Assembly: GCA_963930655.1 (NCBI GenBank) | Contig: OZ005620.1 | Location: 21,209,001-21,273,000, forward strand | Reading direction: 5' to 3' | Length of the DNA: 64,000 nt | From: Myrica gale | Lineage: Eukaryota > Streptophyta > Magnoliopsida > Fagales > Myricaceae | Shown: one piece after another, positions 1-13,656 of the stretch | Layout: each line of letters opens with the position of its first letter | Numbering within the stretch: position 1 is the stretch's first letter | Notes under the pieces: model-generated | Database searches by the model: none | Told to the model about the DNA's origin: nothing | Seen by the model: only the letters and a program-made list of their open reading frames with translations | Made by a program: the position numbers and the translations under genes

Positions 1-284
1 GTAGTCAAAACTTCATATGACATGTGGATATGAAGTTTCTCGACTAAGAAGTTATTATCAGCGTGTAATATTTGAAACATTCTAACAAAATGAAAGAATC
101 ATGAAGCACCACTTTCTGCCAAGCCTAAACAGAACACTAATCAGTTACTTTATGACAACATCAACGAGGAGAATCCAAAAATGGTTTATTTTCCAAATTT
201 CTCCTCAACCCATTGGATTAAGCCAAGTTTGATATCTCCAAGATGAATCGACAAAAACAACTATAAACATTAAGCAATGCGCAC
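1..284. other. Intron of MSH5 at window edge, no exon seen
   Basis: No coding segment matching MSH5 was seen here on the minus strand. It is taken as intron 5, because exon 5 ends with a GT donor at 284–283 and the next exon must lie outside the window. Confidence 0.5.
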
Positions 285-2902
285 CTATGCCATGCTTGCT
301 CATAGCTGAATATTGAACTTTTGACAAGCTTCACAGTAGGAGCCTCTGCTGCTCCATCTGCATCACTTCAAAGAGTAAAACAAGGCCCAGAAGCAGGGTT
401 CTTAATTCAACCAGGAGATTATCAGCTTACCACTGCGTTGTAAAGCACACAAAAAGGGTTCTTCACTTTTAGTGCTTGTGTAAATGATCAGGGGCTTAGC
501 TTGATACTTTACTGAACCCATGATATGGAAAAAGAGAATAAAATAAGGCACGTAACACAGATTGTTAGAGCATATACCCAAAGCAAATAATAAAAGAGTA
601 CAAACACTCAGTATTATCTTGAGTAGAAGAATCAAAACTAAAGTCTGTGTTAGATTATCAAGAAGCACTGAACCAACTGAGTGGGTCTACAAAAGATAGA
701 ATCCATTCGAAACAAAGCGACTTGAAACTCATACCCAGGTCAATCAAGGGAAAATCTGTGCTACCATCTTCCCAAACTTCCAGCACGTGAAGTTGGCGAA
801 TACTGGAATCATAGTAAGAGACTCCAACTCTGGAGCAGAAGTTTTGCAGATCATTAAAAGTAGGGGAAAAGCCTCTCTCTCTCTCTCTCTCTCTTTTTAT
901 GGGATAATTCTATTCCATTTCATGAAGTATAAAGCACAAGAAAAATCTTTAGCCATATTTAATTTTCGCTACTGCAATTTTTTAATCTAGTTCTTTATTC
1001 TTTTGCAAATTGTCAACCTTTTCTTATCCGAATAAGTAAGTTACAACATATACATCTGGTGGATTATGCATCCACGATCTCACCTTCCAGCTTATCCTTG
1101 GAAATGCATTTGAGCATATCATTGGCAATTTAATCCGAGTTTCCAATTTAGTGGGGAATCTCCCACTCTCTTGTATCCCTGTTTCTATTCTCTCGAGCAA
1201 CAATCCTTGGTTTCCCCCATGAATTGTCGGCTCTGTTTTAATGCAATCTTTATTTAGAAAAAAAAAATCCGAGTTTCCAATGAAGAGAAAAGGCTGAATG
1301 TTTCCATCAGGCTTTGACCTCAATCATGTTTTGAGTAGTGGATATCCAAATCCAGACTAGGCTAAGCAAGCTCGTAATGTTCTTGGTTTAAAAACCTTAC
1401 TTTGACAATCCTTGAAACAAGTCCCAACAGAAATAACCTCAAACTGAATCTTTCTAAATTGCATATGAGAAAGTATAAAGCGACTTAGGTCAAATATGCT
1501 CTACGCTCATTGGTGTTTTTCCTGTACAACTACATATAAGCCTCAAGAATCAGCTTGATTATCAATTTCAGAATGGGCTTCCATGAGACACCAGTATTCA
1601 TAAATTACACAGCTAACATACATAATTTTTATTTCATTCATTGCGACAACTAATCTTTATAGGGATCAGGAACAGAGTATAAGTATGGTCAGAAGAGCCG
1701 CACCTATGGCCACTTTGAATGCATGCCATGTAAACCTGCCATCAGATCCAAACAGATCAATTGTGTGTGAAAGATAGCATGTGGACAGTACAGATTCGAG
1801 AATCTTTCAAATGTACACTCTACGTGATAAGAGGATATATATCAAAGTTAGCATCAAAATATGAGTTCTAAATGTTTTGTCTGCAATCATTAGCACATGT
1901 GACAGGCACTATGGAGATCCCCAAACCCCCGATGTTTAATAAAAATTGACCTCTGCATGACAAAACGTCTTTGTTAATTAAGTACTCAGTTTGAACTCCG
2001 TCTCTTGGTGCATTAGGTATATATATCTCTGCGAGAGTGAGGATTTTTTTTTGTAGTAATTATATGTGTTGCAAGTTTAATGGTGTCACGGTTCTAGCCT
2101 GCTTAGTTAGTACACACAACATCGAGGTAGAAAGCCAAAATTAAAACAACCAAAAAGAAAGTAGCAATTAGCTGCCAACGGTCATAATTAGTCCTTTATA
2201 AATCTCTTTGAAATCTATACTTAGAAGAAAAAAGAAAAATAAATCTAATATAATCAGAGCATATACAATACCAACAGATCTCACACGAACAGTTATAATT
2301 TTTGTCTTGTAGGCTATTTTGTCAATTAGACGCAAAAAAGCACTATATGTACAGAGAGAGATGATAAGAAGCAGGAAAAGCAAGGTTCCGAACCATGTAG
2401 TTTCCTGCATTAGAACCTCATAGGACAACCAAAAAGTAATCGAACAAAATTGATCAGAGTTCACTCAATGGAGACTAGTCGGAACGGTTTGACTCGGTCG
2501 AGTTCGCTTCAGTCTACCGTATTTCAGAAACGATAATAGCCTAATGCATGACAGGAATAACTTCCTTTTCTCCTCTTCTATGAAATCTTTAGGCAGCAAA
2601 ACGGATTGTTTCTAATTAACCAATTCGTTTACATTTCGTTGCTTAGGACAAGAGAAAACCAAAATCTCTGCTCCAACGGAGCCTAATAGTGCTGGTTGAC
2701 TCAGTTCAGACGTCCAGTTTGTTAGTTCAAACGTTAAGATTAGAATCACCGGAAAGTTCCGGAAACGAGCATACTTCCATTCTATTCTATGGTCCATCGT
2801 TCTCTCAGCAACCAACCAGAAAGCAAGAAAGGCGATGGATGAGAGGACAGAATGCCGGAAATGGACCTGAGCTACTGCTTCGGTTTCGTCCATTTCCTCC
2901 AT
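285..2902 (-). CDS. MSH5: MSH5, meiotic MutS homologue 5 (5' exons only, truncated by window edge)
   Basis: Five coding exons read on the minus strand: 2867–2902, 1704–1735, 735–829, 431–511 and 285–357. They join in frame with GT/AG junctions. The product starts MEEMDETEAVAQ, then VYMACIQSGHR, then VGVSYYDSSIRQLHVLEVWE, KYQAKPLIIYTSTKSEEPF, and VKLVKSSIFSYEQAWHR. This matches the N-terminal region of plant MSH5 as I remember it. MSH5 pairs with MSH4 in the MutSγ clamp, which stabilises recombination intermediates for crossovers in meiosis; it does not repair mismatches. About 105 residues are seen; the clamp and ATPase domains lie left of position 1. The ATG at 2902 fits the family N-terminus, and the GA/GT-rich DNA just upstream looks like a 5' UTR. 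Confidence 0.88.
872..894. repeat. (CT)n microsatellite in MSH5 intron 2
   Basis: A run of about eleven CT dinucleotides lies about 40 bases upstream (in gene direction) of MSH5 exon 3. Confidence 0.9.
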
Positions 2903-3070
2903 CTTCGCCGCTCGAATTCCGAGTGGAACCTGTGTGTCAGTGCGTGCGTGCGTGCGTGTGTGTGTGTGAGAGAGAGAAAGAGGGGGGGAGGAGGGTCAGA
3001 GATGGAGAGAGAAAGAGAGCTCAGTCCTGAGTGTTTTCTCCATGACGGGAATAATGCGAATTTTTTTAAT
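2903..3070 (-). promoter_or_regulatory. Probable 5' UTR/promoter of MSH5 with GT and GA microsatellites
   Basis: Directly upstream of the MSH5 ATG lie (CGTG)n/(TG)n and (GA)n tracts at 2938–3020. On the coding strand they read as CT/CA-rich leader, common in plant 5' UTRs. No clear TATA box was seen. Open frames across this block on both strands are low-complexity artefacts. Confidence 0.4.
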
Positions 3071-5803
3071 ACTTTATAGGCCACCGGTGTGGATGGAAAT
3101 TGTGAGGAATTTAAAATAACACGTGCAGTGCTCAGAGCGACGCTCTGTAAAAGCCCGCGAGCAACTGAGTCAGCGACAACGGGAAAAGGGTCGGTTATAA
3201 CCTTTTTCCCCGCATCGCATCTCCGTCTGGCACGGATTATCAAGCACGGTCGCCTTAACAAAATACCGGGGTAATGAAAGTGCGAGTTTTCGTTACTAAA
3301 AAATTATAGATTAATGTCTCGAGGCACACTGAAAAAGCTTGCGACAAGTCAGTCAATCACTAGATTACTCTCCTTTCCTCTCGGGGGACCGAACGTCACT
3401 AAATCCATACGTCGACGCAACAGAAGTCACTCATTACTTTCTTTGTAAATTGTTCTGAAACTGCGGCAAACTTCCTGTTTCAAGAACGACATATATCGCC
3501 TCAAAAAGCCAGCATGAAGCCTCCTGGGTTTCGCTACTGCCTCTTATTTATCGGTCTCTTTTTTCCTGCATCAAGCTCTCAATACAATACTTGTTGCAAC
3601 TACTTATAAATTAGAAAATAAAAATATCTAAAAAAAAACTGAAGAACAGGTCAGGTAAAAGACAACGCCCGTCTTTCGTTAACGTGTTTGCCTTTAACAA
3701 TGTATTCAAGATGAGAGATTTGACCAAGACTGAGCTTCCTGAAATTTAATTTTATAGTGCATGGAGATGGAGTCAACATCCAAAACGTATCAAATACTAA
3801 ACGAATTGAACCATTCATAAATTGACTGTTGCAGTTTTCCTCTACCCCCAAGATGATAGTTTTACACGATTGATTATTTCAGCTGTCCTCAAACCCCCGC
3901 CATCTTTTAACCAAACTTGTGGACTTACACATCGTGGCGTGTTCGACTATGAAAACATTAATGCCTTTTTGAAGTCTGACAGCTTTTTCATGCATCTGTC
4001 AATTACCAAATCAAACACGAAAGTTTTACCTAAACACGTATAATTGAACAGGAAAAAAAAAGATTACGTTCTCTCTTATCTATTATCAAAATCTTTGTTA
4101 ATGATCGAATTAGTTAATCTGTGTGATTTAATTTTTTTCCAATTTTATTCTTGAGTTTTATGAATTAATTATATTGTTTTAAGAAGGTTTTTTTTTGGTC
4201 CAATCACATCACACGTAACATGCTTACTTAGCTAACAAAAGACACGATACTATTAATTATCACTCAACATCTAGATTCGTCGAGTCTAAGGGGTTGTTCG
4301 TTTAACAAAGAATTCTCAGGATTTTTTGTATTCTCACAATACAAAATTTTTACAACTAAACATCATTTTTAACTTCACATAAAAATAACTACAACACGCA
4401 TACGAATAAAGTTAACATCACCTAAAAATTCTCAAAACACAAAAAATCCCGACAACACTCATCACCGAACACCCCTTAAGTCCCTTAAGAGTCACAAGTT
4501 TTCTATTAATAAAATTTGCCTACGTGTCTTGTGTATGTTCTGTCAAAACTGAAAGTCTTTCTTAAAACAAATAGAAACTCTAGAGACTTTCTTAAAAAAT
4601 AATTAAACTCACCAAATTCAATTACTCAACTATCATCTTTGAAAGCTTCCTTTCTCCACCCAGTAGCACGCGGTTTTATATATCTATATATATATTAAAA
4701 AAAAATTTTATTTTTAAACAAATTTACGGTAACATTTAGTTATTAGTGCGTTTTAAAAGAGATGAATGTTTGATGTTCTTCCTGTGTTCTTATAAGAATA
4801 ATTTGAATTCAACGTCTCAAGATTAATTTTAGAAATAGTCCCTATATACCCAGAGATCTTGAGCCTCGGAAAGAAGCCAAGAAAAACACCAAGTATTTTT
4901 ACTTTAAAATATGCCAATTCGTATTGAAATATTGACTCACACACGTTGTCATTAATATTCAAATCACAGTTCTTATTTATTTTTATTTTTATTTTTGTTT
5001 TCTTACGGCGAAATGGATAACGGAATGTAAAGAATGACTTTCAGAATTTCTACCAACCCAACTTAACAAACTAACAAGGCACCTTAAAAAGAATGTTCTT
5101 ACAATGCATTAACCGGCCGGGGGCGTCGTTAGTTGTTTGTCTCCATCTAATATATAAAAATGGTTGTCTATTAAGTTGATATGCTACAATTATTTAAGGT
5201 TTCATCATGCACTAATTCATAGCTGTCAAGATATAACATGAACTAAATGAAGCATCTTTTTCGGTCCAATAAAGTAGGACAGGTCCTTCTTCTCTTGTCT
5301 TATAATAAACTACTTATTCGACCAAAATTATGATTACGTATTTATTAAGCAAGTATATTACTAAATAATAAACTGAGGGAAAGAGTTGAAGTTCTCGAAG
5401 ATTATGCTTAAGATAGAGTCGCGAAACTTTCAATTTATTCTATGCGTTAATAGGTTGTTATCGTTGATTCCAGGAAACAGCGTTACATTAGAATATTATA
5501 AGGCGATGTTTTCGTCGTAATAATATGTGTGTTGCTGCTAGAACTTTTTGTTAGAATTTGAAAAATGGATAATAGATCCACAACGACTTCTTCTAAAAAA
5601 TGTCTCTCCCCCTCTCCGACTTCTTCTAAATAGATCCACAATGAGTGTCGTAATAATAGATTCACCGACTTTCCGGTCCTCTTCCACTGGCTCTCTCCCC
5701 CTCTCCCTCCCTCCCTCCCCTCCGACACTCAATCTGTCTACAAACATGCCCTGATTCTCGTCGCTCATATCTCAAGCTACACACCCCAGGCGTAGCGTAG
5801 GGA
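3071..5803. other. Intergenic DNA between divergent MSH5 and RAB3GAP
   Basis: AT-rich DNA with no convincing coding segment. It contains a short MITE-like element (4290–4475) and a CT-rich tract at 5690–5730, just upstream of the Rab3GAP start, which probably belongs to its promoter or 5' UTR. Confidence 0.6.
4290..4475. mobile_element. Short MITE-like element, about 186 bp
   Basis: The left end reads GGGGTTGTTCG and the right end, reverse-complemented, reads GGGGTGTTCGG. Inner segments also pair (a GGATTTTTTGT stretch near the left with ACAAAAAATCC near the right), giving imperfect terminal inverted repeats over roughly 40 bases. No clear target-site duplication was found, so the family is uncertain (hAT-like ends). 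Confidence 0.55.
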
Positions 5804-8800
5804 ATGGAGGCGCCCTCCTTTGTCTCCAAAGCGAGGACCGCCTTCCATTCTGCGGCTGCCAAAGCGGAGCGAGTTTTCTCTGACTTAAAACCCGATCGAG
5901 GTACACTAGTTTTGCTTTTTTTTTTTCTTTTGTTCCGTTTTAATCTCCTTCGCTAGTTTTACTTCCGTTTACTATTTTTTTGAATTGGTTGGACCCCATT
6001 CTTCACTCATATATTGCTGTTAATTTGAGAAGATTCTGATAAACAATACCCGAAGAGTTCGACAGAGCAATCGGAGGGTGAATCTCCAAACACAGATAGC
6101 GAACCGAAGGTTAACCTTTTTCCTTTTTTTGATTTCTGGTTTTACGTTCTGTGAAGCTGGATTTCAAGTTGGACTTCGTTAATTTGAGTTTATTGATCTG
6201 TTATTGTCTCGTTTTCAATGGAATGAGGATCACGCTGCTCAAAATTCGGTGGATGTTGTAGTTGCTGAACTTTTATGCATTTATTGTGATTTATTCCGTA
6301 TTTGTTTTCTGGAAAGCTGACGAAATTAAATAAATAAAGGAATAGAGAGAGAGAGAGAGAGAGAGAGAGAGCCGAATTGCTAGTGTCTGTAATCTGTATT
6401 TCTTTTTGGCTCGGGTAGGGCCACATGGTGAAAGAAAAATGCGATATACAAAAAATTATCCATTCTACATCCACAACATAGTAGTGAATTCTTTATAATT
6501 ATGAAGTGATAATAAAGTGCATATACTTCTAGTTGACTATCATTATTGTTGCTACTCTTGCGGCATTATTGTTTCAATATATGTTTAAGATTCTTAAAGA
6601 GGTTGTGATTCAGGTACACAATGAACTGAAAAATTTGAGGTGGAGACCGGCACAGATAGTGACAAAGCAGGATTGGCAAGACAGATTCAGAAACATTAAG
6701 TTTGGGAAGAAAGGCTTTGAGGACACTGAAAAAGTTGAGAATTCAGCAATGTCTGTTCCATACTACGATGAAAATCTGTACCTGCTGAACATGAAAAATG
6801 ATGTTGAAGCTAAGGTTGTTTTCTATATGCTTGACTACATAAAAGATGGAAGAACTTTTGCACAATTAGAGTAGTATTACTATTTGCACATCATTAAAAA
6901 GAAATCTACGAATTGGTATTAAAATTTGTAAGTTAACTGAAGAAAGCGTTTCTCTACCTTAATTAGAAAGAGCTCAAAATAGCTGATAGGATATACTGGT
7001 GGAGTATAAGTAAACTCTAGTATATGTTCTATTTGTACTGACAGTAAATAAAAACAGTAGGGTTGTTAGTTTTTCCATCGAAGAAAAATAATCTTCTGCT
7101 AAAGTGAGATCAATCAAGATACATAGCTGGACTTTTGTCATGGATGAGAAATAAGATTATTATCCTCATTCCCTGCCACTGGGAGAAGGGGCTTCATAGG
7201 CAAGGATCATCGTTGTTGGAGAAGATATTTGAAGTTTTTGAGACTGCCTCCAATCCTTGCCTGCAAAATGGAGAAATACAGATTATTCATTTGAGGGGTT
7301 CTTTCCTCTCCATTTTCCAAATGAAAGTTAACAAATTTGAAAGAGAAAATGAACCTAGCGACAGTTGCTGTATTATTGTACTGTCATATACATCCTGCAA
7401 GGTCATGATTGCTGAATTGATAATAACGGCCACGGGCATTTTGTTTTCCTTTAGTTTTGTAGAGATTGAAAATTTTGTCCTTACTAGTTTTTTTTCTTCT
7501 TAATAGAGCTTAGAAGCGATACCCTCAGTGGAAGGTTTTGTTGCTGCCAGCACAGGGGGGATTCCTCCTTCTGCCGTCATGAAGCAATTGGCTGTAGCTG
7601 TTGAGTAAGTCTTGATGTTGACATGTGGCAATTTATTGCCTTGTACTTTGTTTGCAAATAAATTAACATAAATCCTTTGTTTTTATGGAAGAAGAAATGT
7701 ATTTGCATACATTTCGCCTTTTGAACATATTTTCTCTATTTTGATCAGGACTAATTATATGTGACCTCATCTTACCTATTCTATTTGTCTGCAGTGCATG
7801 TTCTGATCTTTTAGGGTGACCATAGTATACTAGAGTACCACTAGTATATTTAGCAGTTCACTATTATCTGTGTCTTACACGGTTGTGATTTGGTTCCACA
7901 TGACCATGAGATGGTCAAGATATTATGTCTTTGTTCCCGATGCTCTTAACTTGCCATATACAATCTTTGCGCCTATTTTCCAGGGCTGCGAAAAAGCGCA
8001 AGTCATTGAAAGACTGTCTGGCATCATCTGGAGGCTCTTCACCTGTCATGGAGAGGGCTGGCCTCAGTCTCTCTGCAGTGAAGTCATTAGTGCTCCGTGA
8101 AAAGGAGGACAAGCTTACTTTTGGATTTGGTGATAATGAGAAAGTTCTGTCTTTGATCAATTCACTGTTTGATGCAGGTATATGCAATGTTTTCGTTTGA
8201 AATGGTCTAGTATCTTATCGTGGATAAACTTTATCTTTCACTTTATTCATTATCCTGTGATGATCTTTCACTTCCATGGTAATATCTGCAAGATATTCGC
8301 AGAGGGAAAATTTCTCAGGAGGAAGATCAGTGCTGACTCAGAGGCAACCACAATATCATCTTTACCAAGAGATATTCATGGTTCTCCTTCCGAAAGCCTT
8401 GTTGTTAAGCTAGCTGAAGTCATTGGGAGCTTTAGAACCTTGCGTAAAATGGTGCTGTTTTGGTGCAGGGTTGTTGCCAAAGTAAGTAGGCTGTAAGGAA
8501 CTTGAGACCTCTGGACTTTCTAATTTCAATTCATTGGTGCCTCGCATATAATATGAAGTTTAAATACTTTCTTTAAGGCATATGAAGATTGAGTGGAAAG
8601 ATCTGTTTCATGCAATAGAATTTATGGTCTTCTTAATTGTCTATCATCTTTTGGAAAGATCCTAACCGCACATATTTTAGTCCATAATGCAGACGAACTT
8701 ATTGATAGCTTTGGGTGCATCTTGGTTCAATTCTGTTTTTATCAGGACTTATCATTGTCTAGATATTCTCACTTCAATACAGTGGAATATTATACATCAA

Positions 8801-11800
8801 TCTACTTATCTTAAACTTCAGCTGACAACTTATAATCTGAATCTTTTGCAAATGTAGCTGAGAACACTTTGGTATGAGGGGCAATATATTCCTGGGATTC
8901 CTCTGGATGAGATTCCCGATCTTCATTCCTGTCTATTGTATCAGCAGTTACAAGTTATCAATTGTTGTGTTTCCCGGAAAAAGCGCTGTGCTATTGCCAA
9001 TAAATCCCTCGACTATGTCATGAAGGAGGCCAGTTCAAATGATGAAGAATCTGCTTATTGTAAACCTGCTGTTCCTGCAAGCCCTGTTTTGTATGCTAGA
9101 CTAAGCACCGGTGAGCTTGTTCTTCGACTAGGTGCTGATCATCCATTCAGTAGCATGACAATGCTAGAAACTGGTGAACCTGTATACTCCCCTGTGACTC
9201 AGGTTTGCTCAGTAGTGTATGCTAGATAAGAAGTCCTTCAGCTTACTCATGTAATTGAGATATTTATACACCAAAACATGTAGGAAGGACCTTTGCTTAC
9301 AGAAGATCTTCTGAAAGAAACAGAGGAATTTGTGCTTCGAACTGGGAGGTTAGTATATTGAGCAAATTTTGTCGAGGGCAAGCAGTTATAATCATATTTC
9401 AAACTAGGTCTGTTTTAGTTATAAAATATGTGGGCCTTATATATAGCATAAGGCTATATAGTGTTTGTGAGTATAATTTGTAATATGGGATTATTAGCTG
9501 GGTCCTTTACATTTATTTGAGCTGCAATAATTCACATCATCCCTTTAGCCCGTAAGCCAGCGTCTTGGGGCTATACACTTCGTGTTCAGTGAGTCTTAAA
9601 TAGCATGAAACATGTTTTTCTTTGTATTTTCTCACAGTATTTAATTACTATTTTTTGCTCAACCTGTCACAAGTCTAAGGTAGCTGATCTTGTTATTTCA
9701 TAAAAAGTGGCTAATTATTTTTCCTTAGTATATTATGGAGTCTTTTTCCTCATGACCCAAACATTAAATAAAAGTAATGTCACTTTAACTGAAAAAGTTG
9801 ACTACATAAATGTGGTTGAAGAGAAAACTCATTCAAAATAGATCCTGTGTGCCTAATTATTGGTTACAGTACCCTATAAGATGCTATAAATACTATACAG
9901 GCAGTCATATAGGGACCTCTTGTTTTGCTAATTATTTTTCTTATGATTCTTATATAAAAATTGCTTGTGTATTATCTTATCCTTTAAAAGTATATTTATT
10001 GTTATCGATCTAGGCATTTATTTTTGAAAAAATTCTTTATATTTGTGACAGTGTTGGTGCTGGGTGTTCTCAACTCCTGTCCGACATGCAGGCTTTCAAG
10101 GTTTAGTTTTATGATGAATAAATTTTGGCCATTTTTTGTCTACTGAATGCTTTTGCATATTTAGAATGGCATCCAATTCTTAATTGAATCAGATTTTGTT
10201 AATTATCATGTGTCAGGCTGCAAATCCTGGTTGTATTTTGGAGGATTTTGTAAGATGGCACTCTCCTCCTGATTGGACAGAAACTGAGCCAATTACTGAG
10301 GGAAAAGATGCTACTAATAGTGTCGACTTATTGTCAACAAGAGGTCAACTCAGTAGCCGAATGCAGAAAGAAGGTGGGAACCATTTCCATTGACCATTTC
10401 TATGTTAACTTTGCTGCAGGAGATTTTTGTTACCTTGTTTGACACTTTTGGATGGAGGATATTATATATACAGCAGATTGCACATTTGCTTTGCTTCCTA
10501 AGAAAGTCTGTGTTGGTGTTCTGCTTTGTGAGTGATTTCGTTTAAAATGGACACAGTTGCTGTAAAGGGATGATTCCCTTAAAGTTTGTGTTGAGACTAA
10601 CTATTAGCATTAAGCATTACTAGAATGGATGAAATATTTGAAAAGTCTACAGACATATCCTGTGGACAATGGCGTCAGGTGTAAATTGCATCGGTGTACT
10701 TTGTGGTCAGCACCAGGTTGATCCTAGCCTGCATGTGCTCTGAAAACAATGTTATGCCCTTCATGTCTTTAGGTGGGGCTGTAACTTTCGAGTTGCTGGG
10801 TACTGAGTGCAGAACATTTGGCATTAGAATGGATCTGTAGAGGTGTATGGGTATAGCCTTTTGCCTCTAAAGGAATTATTTTTGCAGGCCTTGTATTGCA
10901 TGAATGGTGTCTTTTCACTTCAGTTTGGAGAGACTAGTGCTTAGGCTAAATTTTCTTATTGTCTTAGGTAATTTGTGGTGGGAGCTGTGGGAAACAGCTA
11001 AAGCAGTACCGGCTGTCAAACAATCACCCCTCTTTGATGAGGATTTGGCAGTGTGAGTTGGAAGAATACCATTATTGTTGTTTCTTTGTATTTATAACTG
11101 TTTGAGTACTAAACATTATACATCAATTATGTAGGGAAGGGATACTGAACTTTTTAGAGGACATGCCGCCATCTGAACTTTTCGAGCAACTGTTTGTTTC
11201 TTCAGTAAGTAAATGACTCTGGTGTCATGTGTGTGCAGTATAGAGGATGTCATCAAGATTAACAGGACTAGGACCAAGTAATGAAAGCCATTAGTGATTC
11301 TGGTAAAGTCTATTTATATCACTGGAAGATAGTTTGCCAGATCTTAATCTGTATAATCGGGTAAAATTTCCTATTGGCATAGAAATTGAGGAACTATGGT
11401 AACTCTTACCCAAGTTATCAAAAATCTAGAACTAAATTTTGTATGAACAAAACATATTTATTCTGGTCGAGATTATATTTTTATCCTGTTAGATGAGTAT
11501 CCTTTGATAAACACACATTTTATCCTGAATTTTCTGACCAGATCAGTGGTCCAGAATTTTGGTATGGCCATTTAATAAAAATTTATGGTATTGATTCATT
11601 TCTCCATATGTTTGGTTACTTGTACAAATCCTTTTTGCTAATTGAACCATCAGATGTTACTCTTACAGTCTCCTGATGATATATTTTTCCGCTGGAATAT
11701 TCAGCTTGGTTTAGGATTTGTAATTGCCGAGGCTAGGCTCTCCAGTAACAACAATTTGTTAAATCTGTTCAATGAGTGCAAAGACTACGTACTTGCAAGT

Positions 11801-12978
11801 TGTCAAGGCAGCATCAAGAGTGACAAATTTGATGATCTTTGCCAGGTACGTCTTATAAGGCTGCATGAACATTATTTTGTTTTGCTTTCTGTCTGGTATT
11901 TGAAGGGATCCCCCAATCTTGACTGGGAGTCCAGAAATCTAATGCAATTGTCTGTAAATCGCAGTTAGAATTTTGAATTATTGTCAGACTGATGTGAATT
12001 ACCCAGTGTCTCACAAACACTGGGTAATTCGAAACACTCATAACCTCCCTGAAAGTATTTTCAAAAGATGGTTATATTTATTTTTGTTCCGTCGAAACCT
12101 GTATCCTTTGGCGAACTTTTTCTCCGTTACGAGATGGAGAAATAGAGAACAACTTAGTGAAAAGTAATAGAAAAATGTCATGGACTTCCGTTTAGCATGA
12201 TGACAAAAAAAAAACTAACTGAAAAAACAAAGCTCATTGTGGACGCTATGCTAAATATGAATTCTTAAACTTATTTATTTTCTGTAGTTTCCGTATGCCA
12301 ACATAGACACCTAAACAAGTACATTTTCTGTACCTATATATTCAAACAAACACACACTCCTGTCTTTTTACTTCCACTCTCTTCAAGACCAACACTCAAC
12401 ATCACTTATATTATTGAGATGGCATGATCATAGTTTCTGTTATGTCATTCGTAACAAACAAAAAATTGGTTTGAATGCTTTTGCATTTGGAGCATATCAT
12501 TTAGGTTCAGAAGCTGTTCTATGCCAGGGACCATCATGTTTCTCTGACCTATCATAATATCTATTTTACTCTTTGTTTACTTTTCTTGGTCTTTTGGCTC
12601 AGATCAAGTGTATTTTCTGGTCAATTGTTTTTGGGTAAGTAGTTTCTGGTCAATTTTCTGTAACAGGTATATGAAACAGTGGAGACAATGTTACTCAATC
12701 CAGATGAAGTCCTAACAATAATGAAGCAGCCAGAAGACACCATGGCCACTGCCGGTGAACCAAAACGACTATTTAAGAGGCTTGGCTTCAACTTTGGTGG
12801 GAGAAAACCAGCTTCGGAGGACCAGAAGGGTGCAGAAGAGAACCCAAATCGCCAACCATTCTCCAGTTTCTTCGATGGCAAGTCGTCTTTATTCTCTAGG
12901 AAGCCTCCTAAGCCAGAAACAATTCCGCCTGCTGAAAAACTTCTCTGTCCAGATGAAGACGGTTGGACAGTTGTTTAG
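5804..12978 (+). CDS. Rab3 GTPase-activating protein catalytic subunit (RAB3GAP1-like)
   Basis: Fourteen exons: 5804–5900, 6030–6109, 6614–6814, 7507–7604, 7984–8177, 8303–8481, 8858–9202, 9284–9348, 10052–10100, 10217–10373, 10968–11052, 11135–11204, 11705–11845 and 12667–12978. They join in frame into 690 residues, near the length of plant homologues. Family hallmarks include IGSFRTLRKMVLFWC, LYQQLQVINCC, LRLGADHPFSSMTMLETGEP and NPGCILEDFVRWHSPPDW. The animal protein, with RAB3GAP2, is a GAP for Rab3 and an exchange factor for Rab18; a role in vesicle or ER trafficking in plants is inferred. The N-terminus (EAPSFVSKARTAFHSAAAKAERV) and the end (CPDEDGWTVV) fit the family. Exon 6 and exon 13 acceptors were chosen to keep the family sequence; other AGs nearby break it. 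No lesions were seen. Confidence 0.9.
6344..6371. repeat. (GA)n microsatellite in Rab3GAP intron 2
   Basis: About fourteen uninterrupted GA dinucleotides within intron 2 of the Rab3GAP gene. Confidence 0.9.
11996..12030. repeat. Perfect 14-bp hairpin in Rab3GAP intron 13
   Basis: GAATTACCCAGTGT (11996–12009) and its exact reverse complement (12017–12030) flank a 7-base loop. It lies in the long intron between exons 13 and 14. It may be the tip of a small foldback element; nothing else identifies it. Confidence 0.75.
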
Positions 12979-13411
12979 ACATACTTTTTTATTTTTTATT
13001 TTCCCCCCTTTAGTATAGGTTAAGCAACAAGTCCCTATTGCAGGTAATTGTAAATTATTTTGAGAAGAACCTGCTAGTTTAGATGCCACTAGTAACATTT
13101 GGAATGATTTATTTTCCAATATCAGGAGGAATGAGAAAATGGAATGGCCTTTTGGAGTCCTTGAACTGGGAATGTCATACATCATCTCAGGTTTTCCAAA
13201 GTATCAGTCTCCTACAGATATGGGCATAAATTTGAGAGAATGGTAAATCATGAGCAAAACTTCTTTTACTAAAATCACATGAATTAGTTCCTATAGCATA
13301 GGAGAACACCAGGCTTCTGTTGCCTTATGCGCAGATGATTTCGTCCCATGGAAGCTCAGTTTCTTTGTTTCAGAGCTAGCTTGACTGCTTTTAAATGTCA
13401 GTTTTCTTGCC
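12979..13411 (+). other. 3' flank / likely 3' UTR of the Rab3GAP gene
   Basis: Non-coding AT-rich sequence after the TAG stop. No second gene or clear polyadenylation signal could be assigned. Confidence 0.4.
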
Positions 13412-13621
13412 CTAAATGGAGTCATCCTCATTATGCTTCTGGTCTTCACTTGCTTTGTCCAACTGGTAACCCTTCACGACGAGCTTCGGCACAATGAAAT
13501 TTGCTGTGAAGTACATGAAGAAAAGTACTGCACTGAGATGCATAAAAAACAAATTAGGAAGTGCATAAGGGTACTTGAGAGGCAGTATCTGGAAATTTTT
13601 GTTGCACCACAGGTTTAACAC
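13412..13621 (-). pseudogene. Possible last-exon fragment of an unrecognised membrane protein
   Basis: A minus-strand open stretch follows a TTTCCAG acceptor-like site near 13590. It encodes about 60 residues: a hydrophobic segment (LFFMHLSAVLFFMYF), then a polar acidic tail ending in TAG at 13412. Composition and layout look like a genuine C-terminal exon, but I do not recognise the family. The retroposon inserted at 13657 lies just upstream, so any parent gene is interrupted or the piece is a relic. It could also be chance. Confidence 0.3.
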
Positions 13622-13656
13622 AAAAGTTGTTGGATCTACTGACTATGTTGTTATAC

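Noticed and set aside
2689-3261. Overlapping frames on both strands around the MSH5 start
   Set aside because: They read through microsatellites; the only supported coding segment is the 36-base first exon of MSH5.
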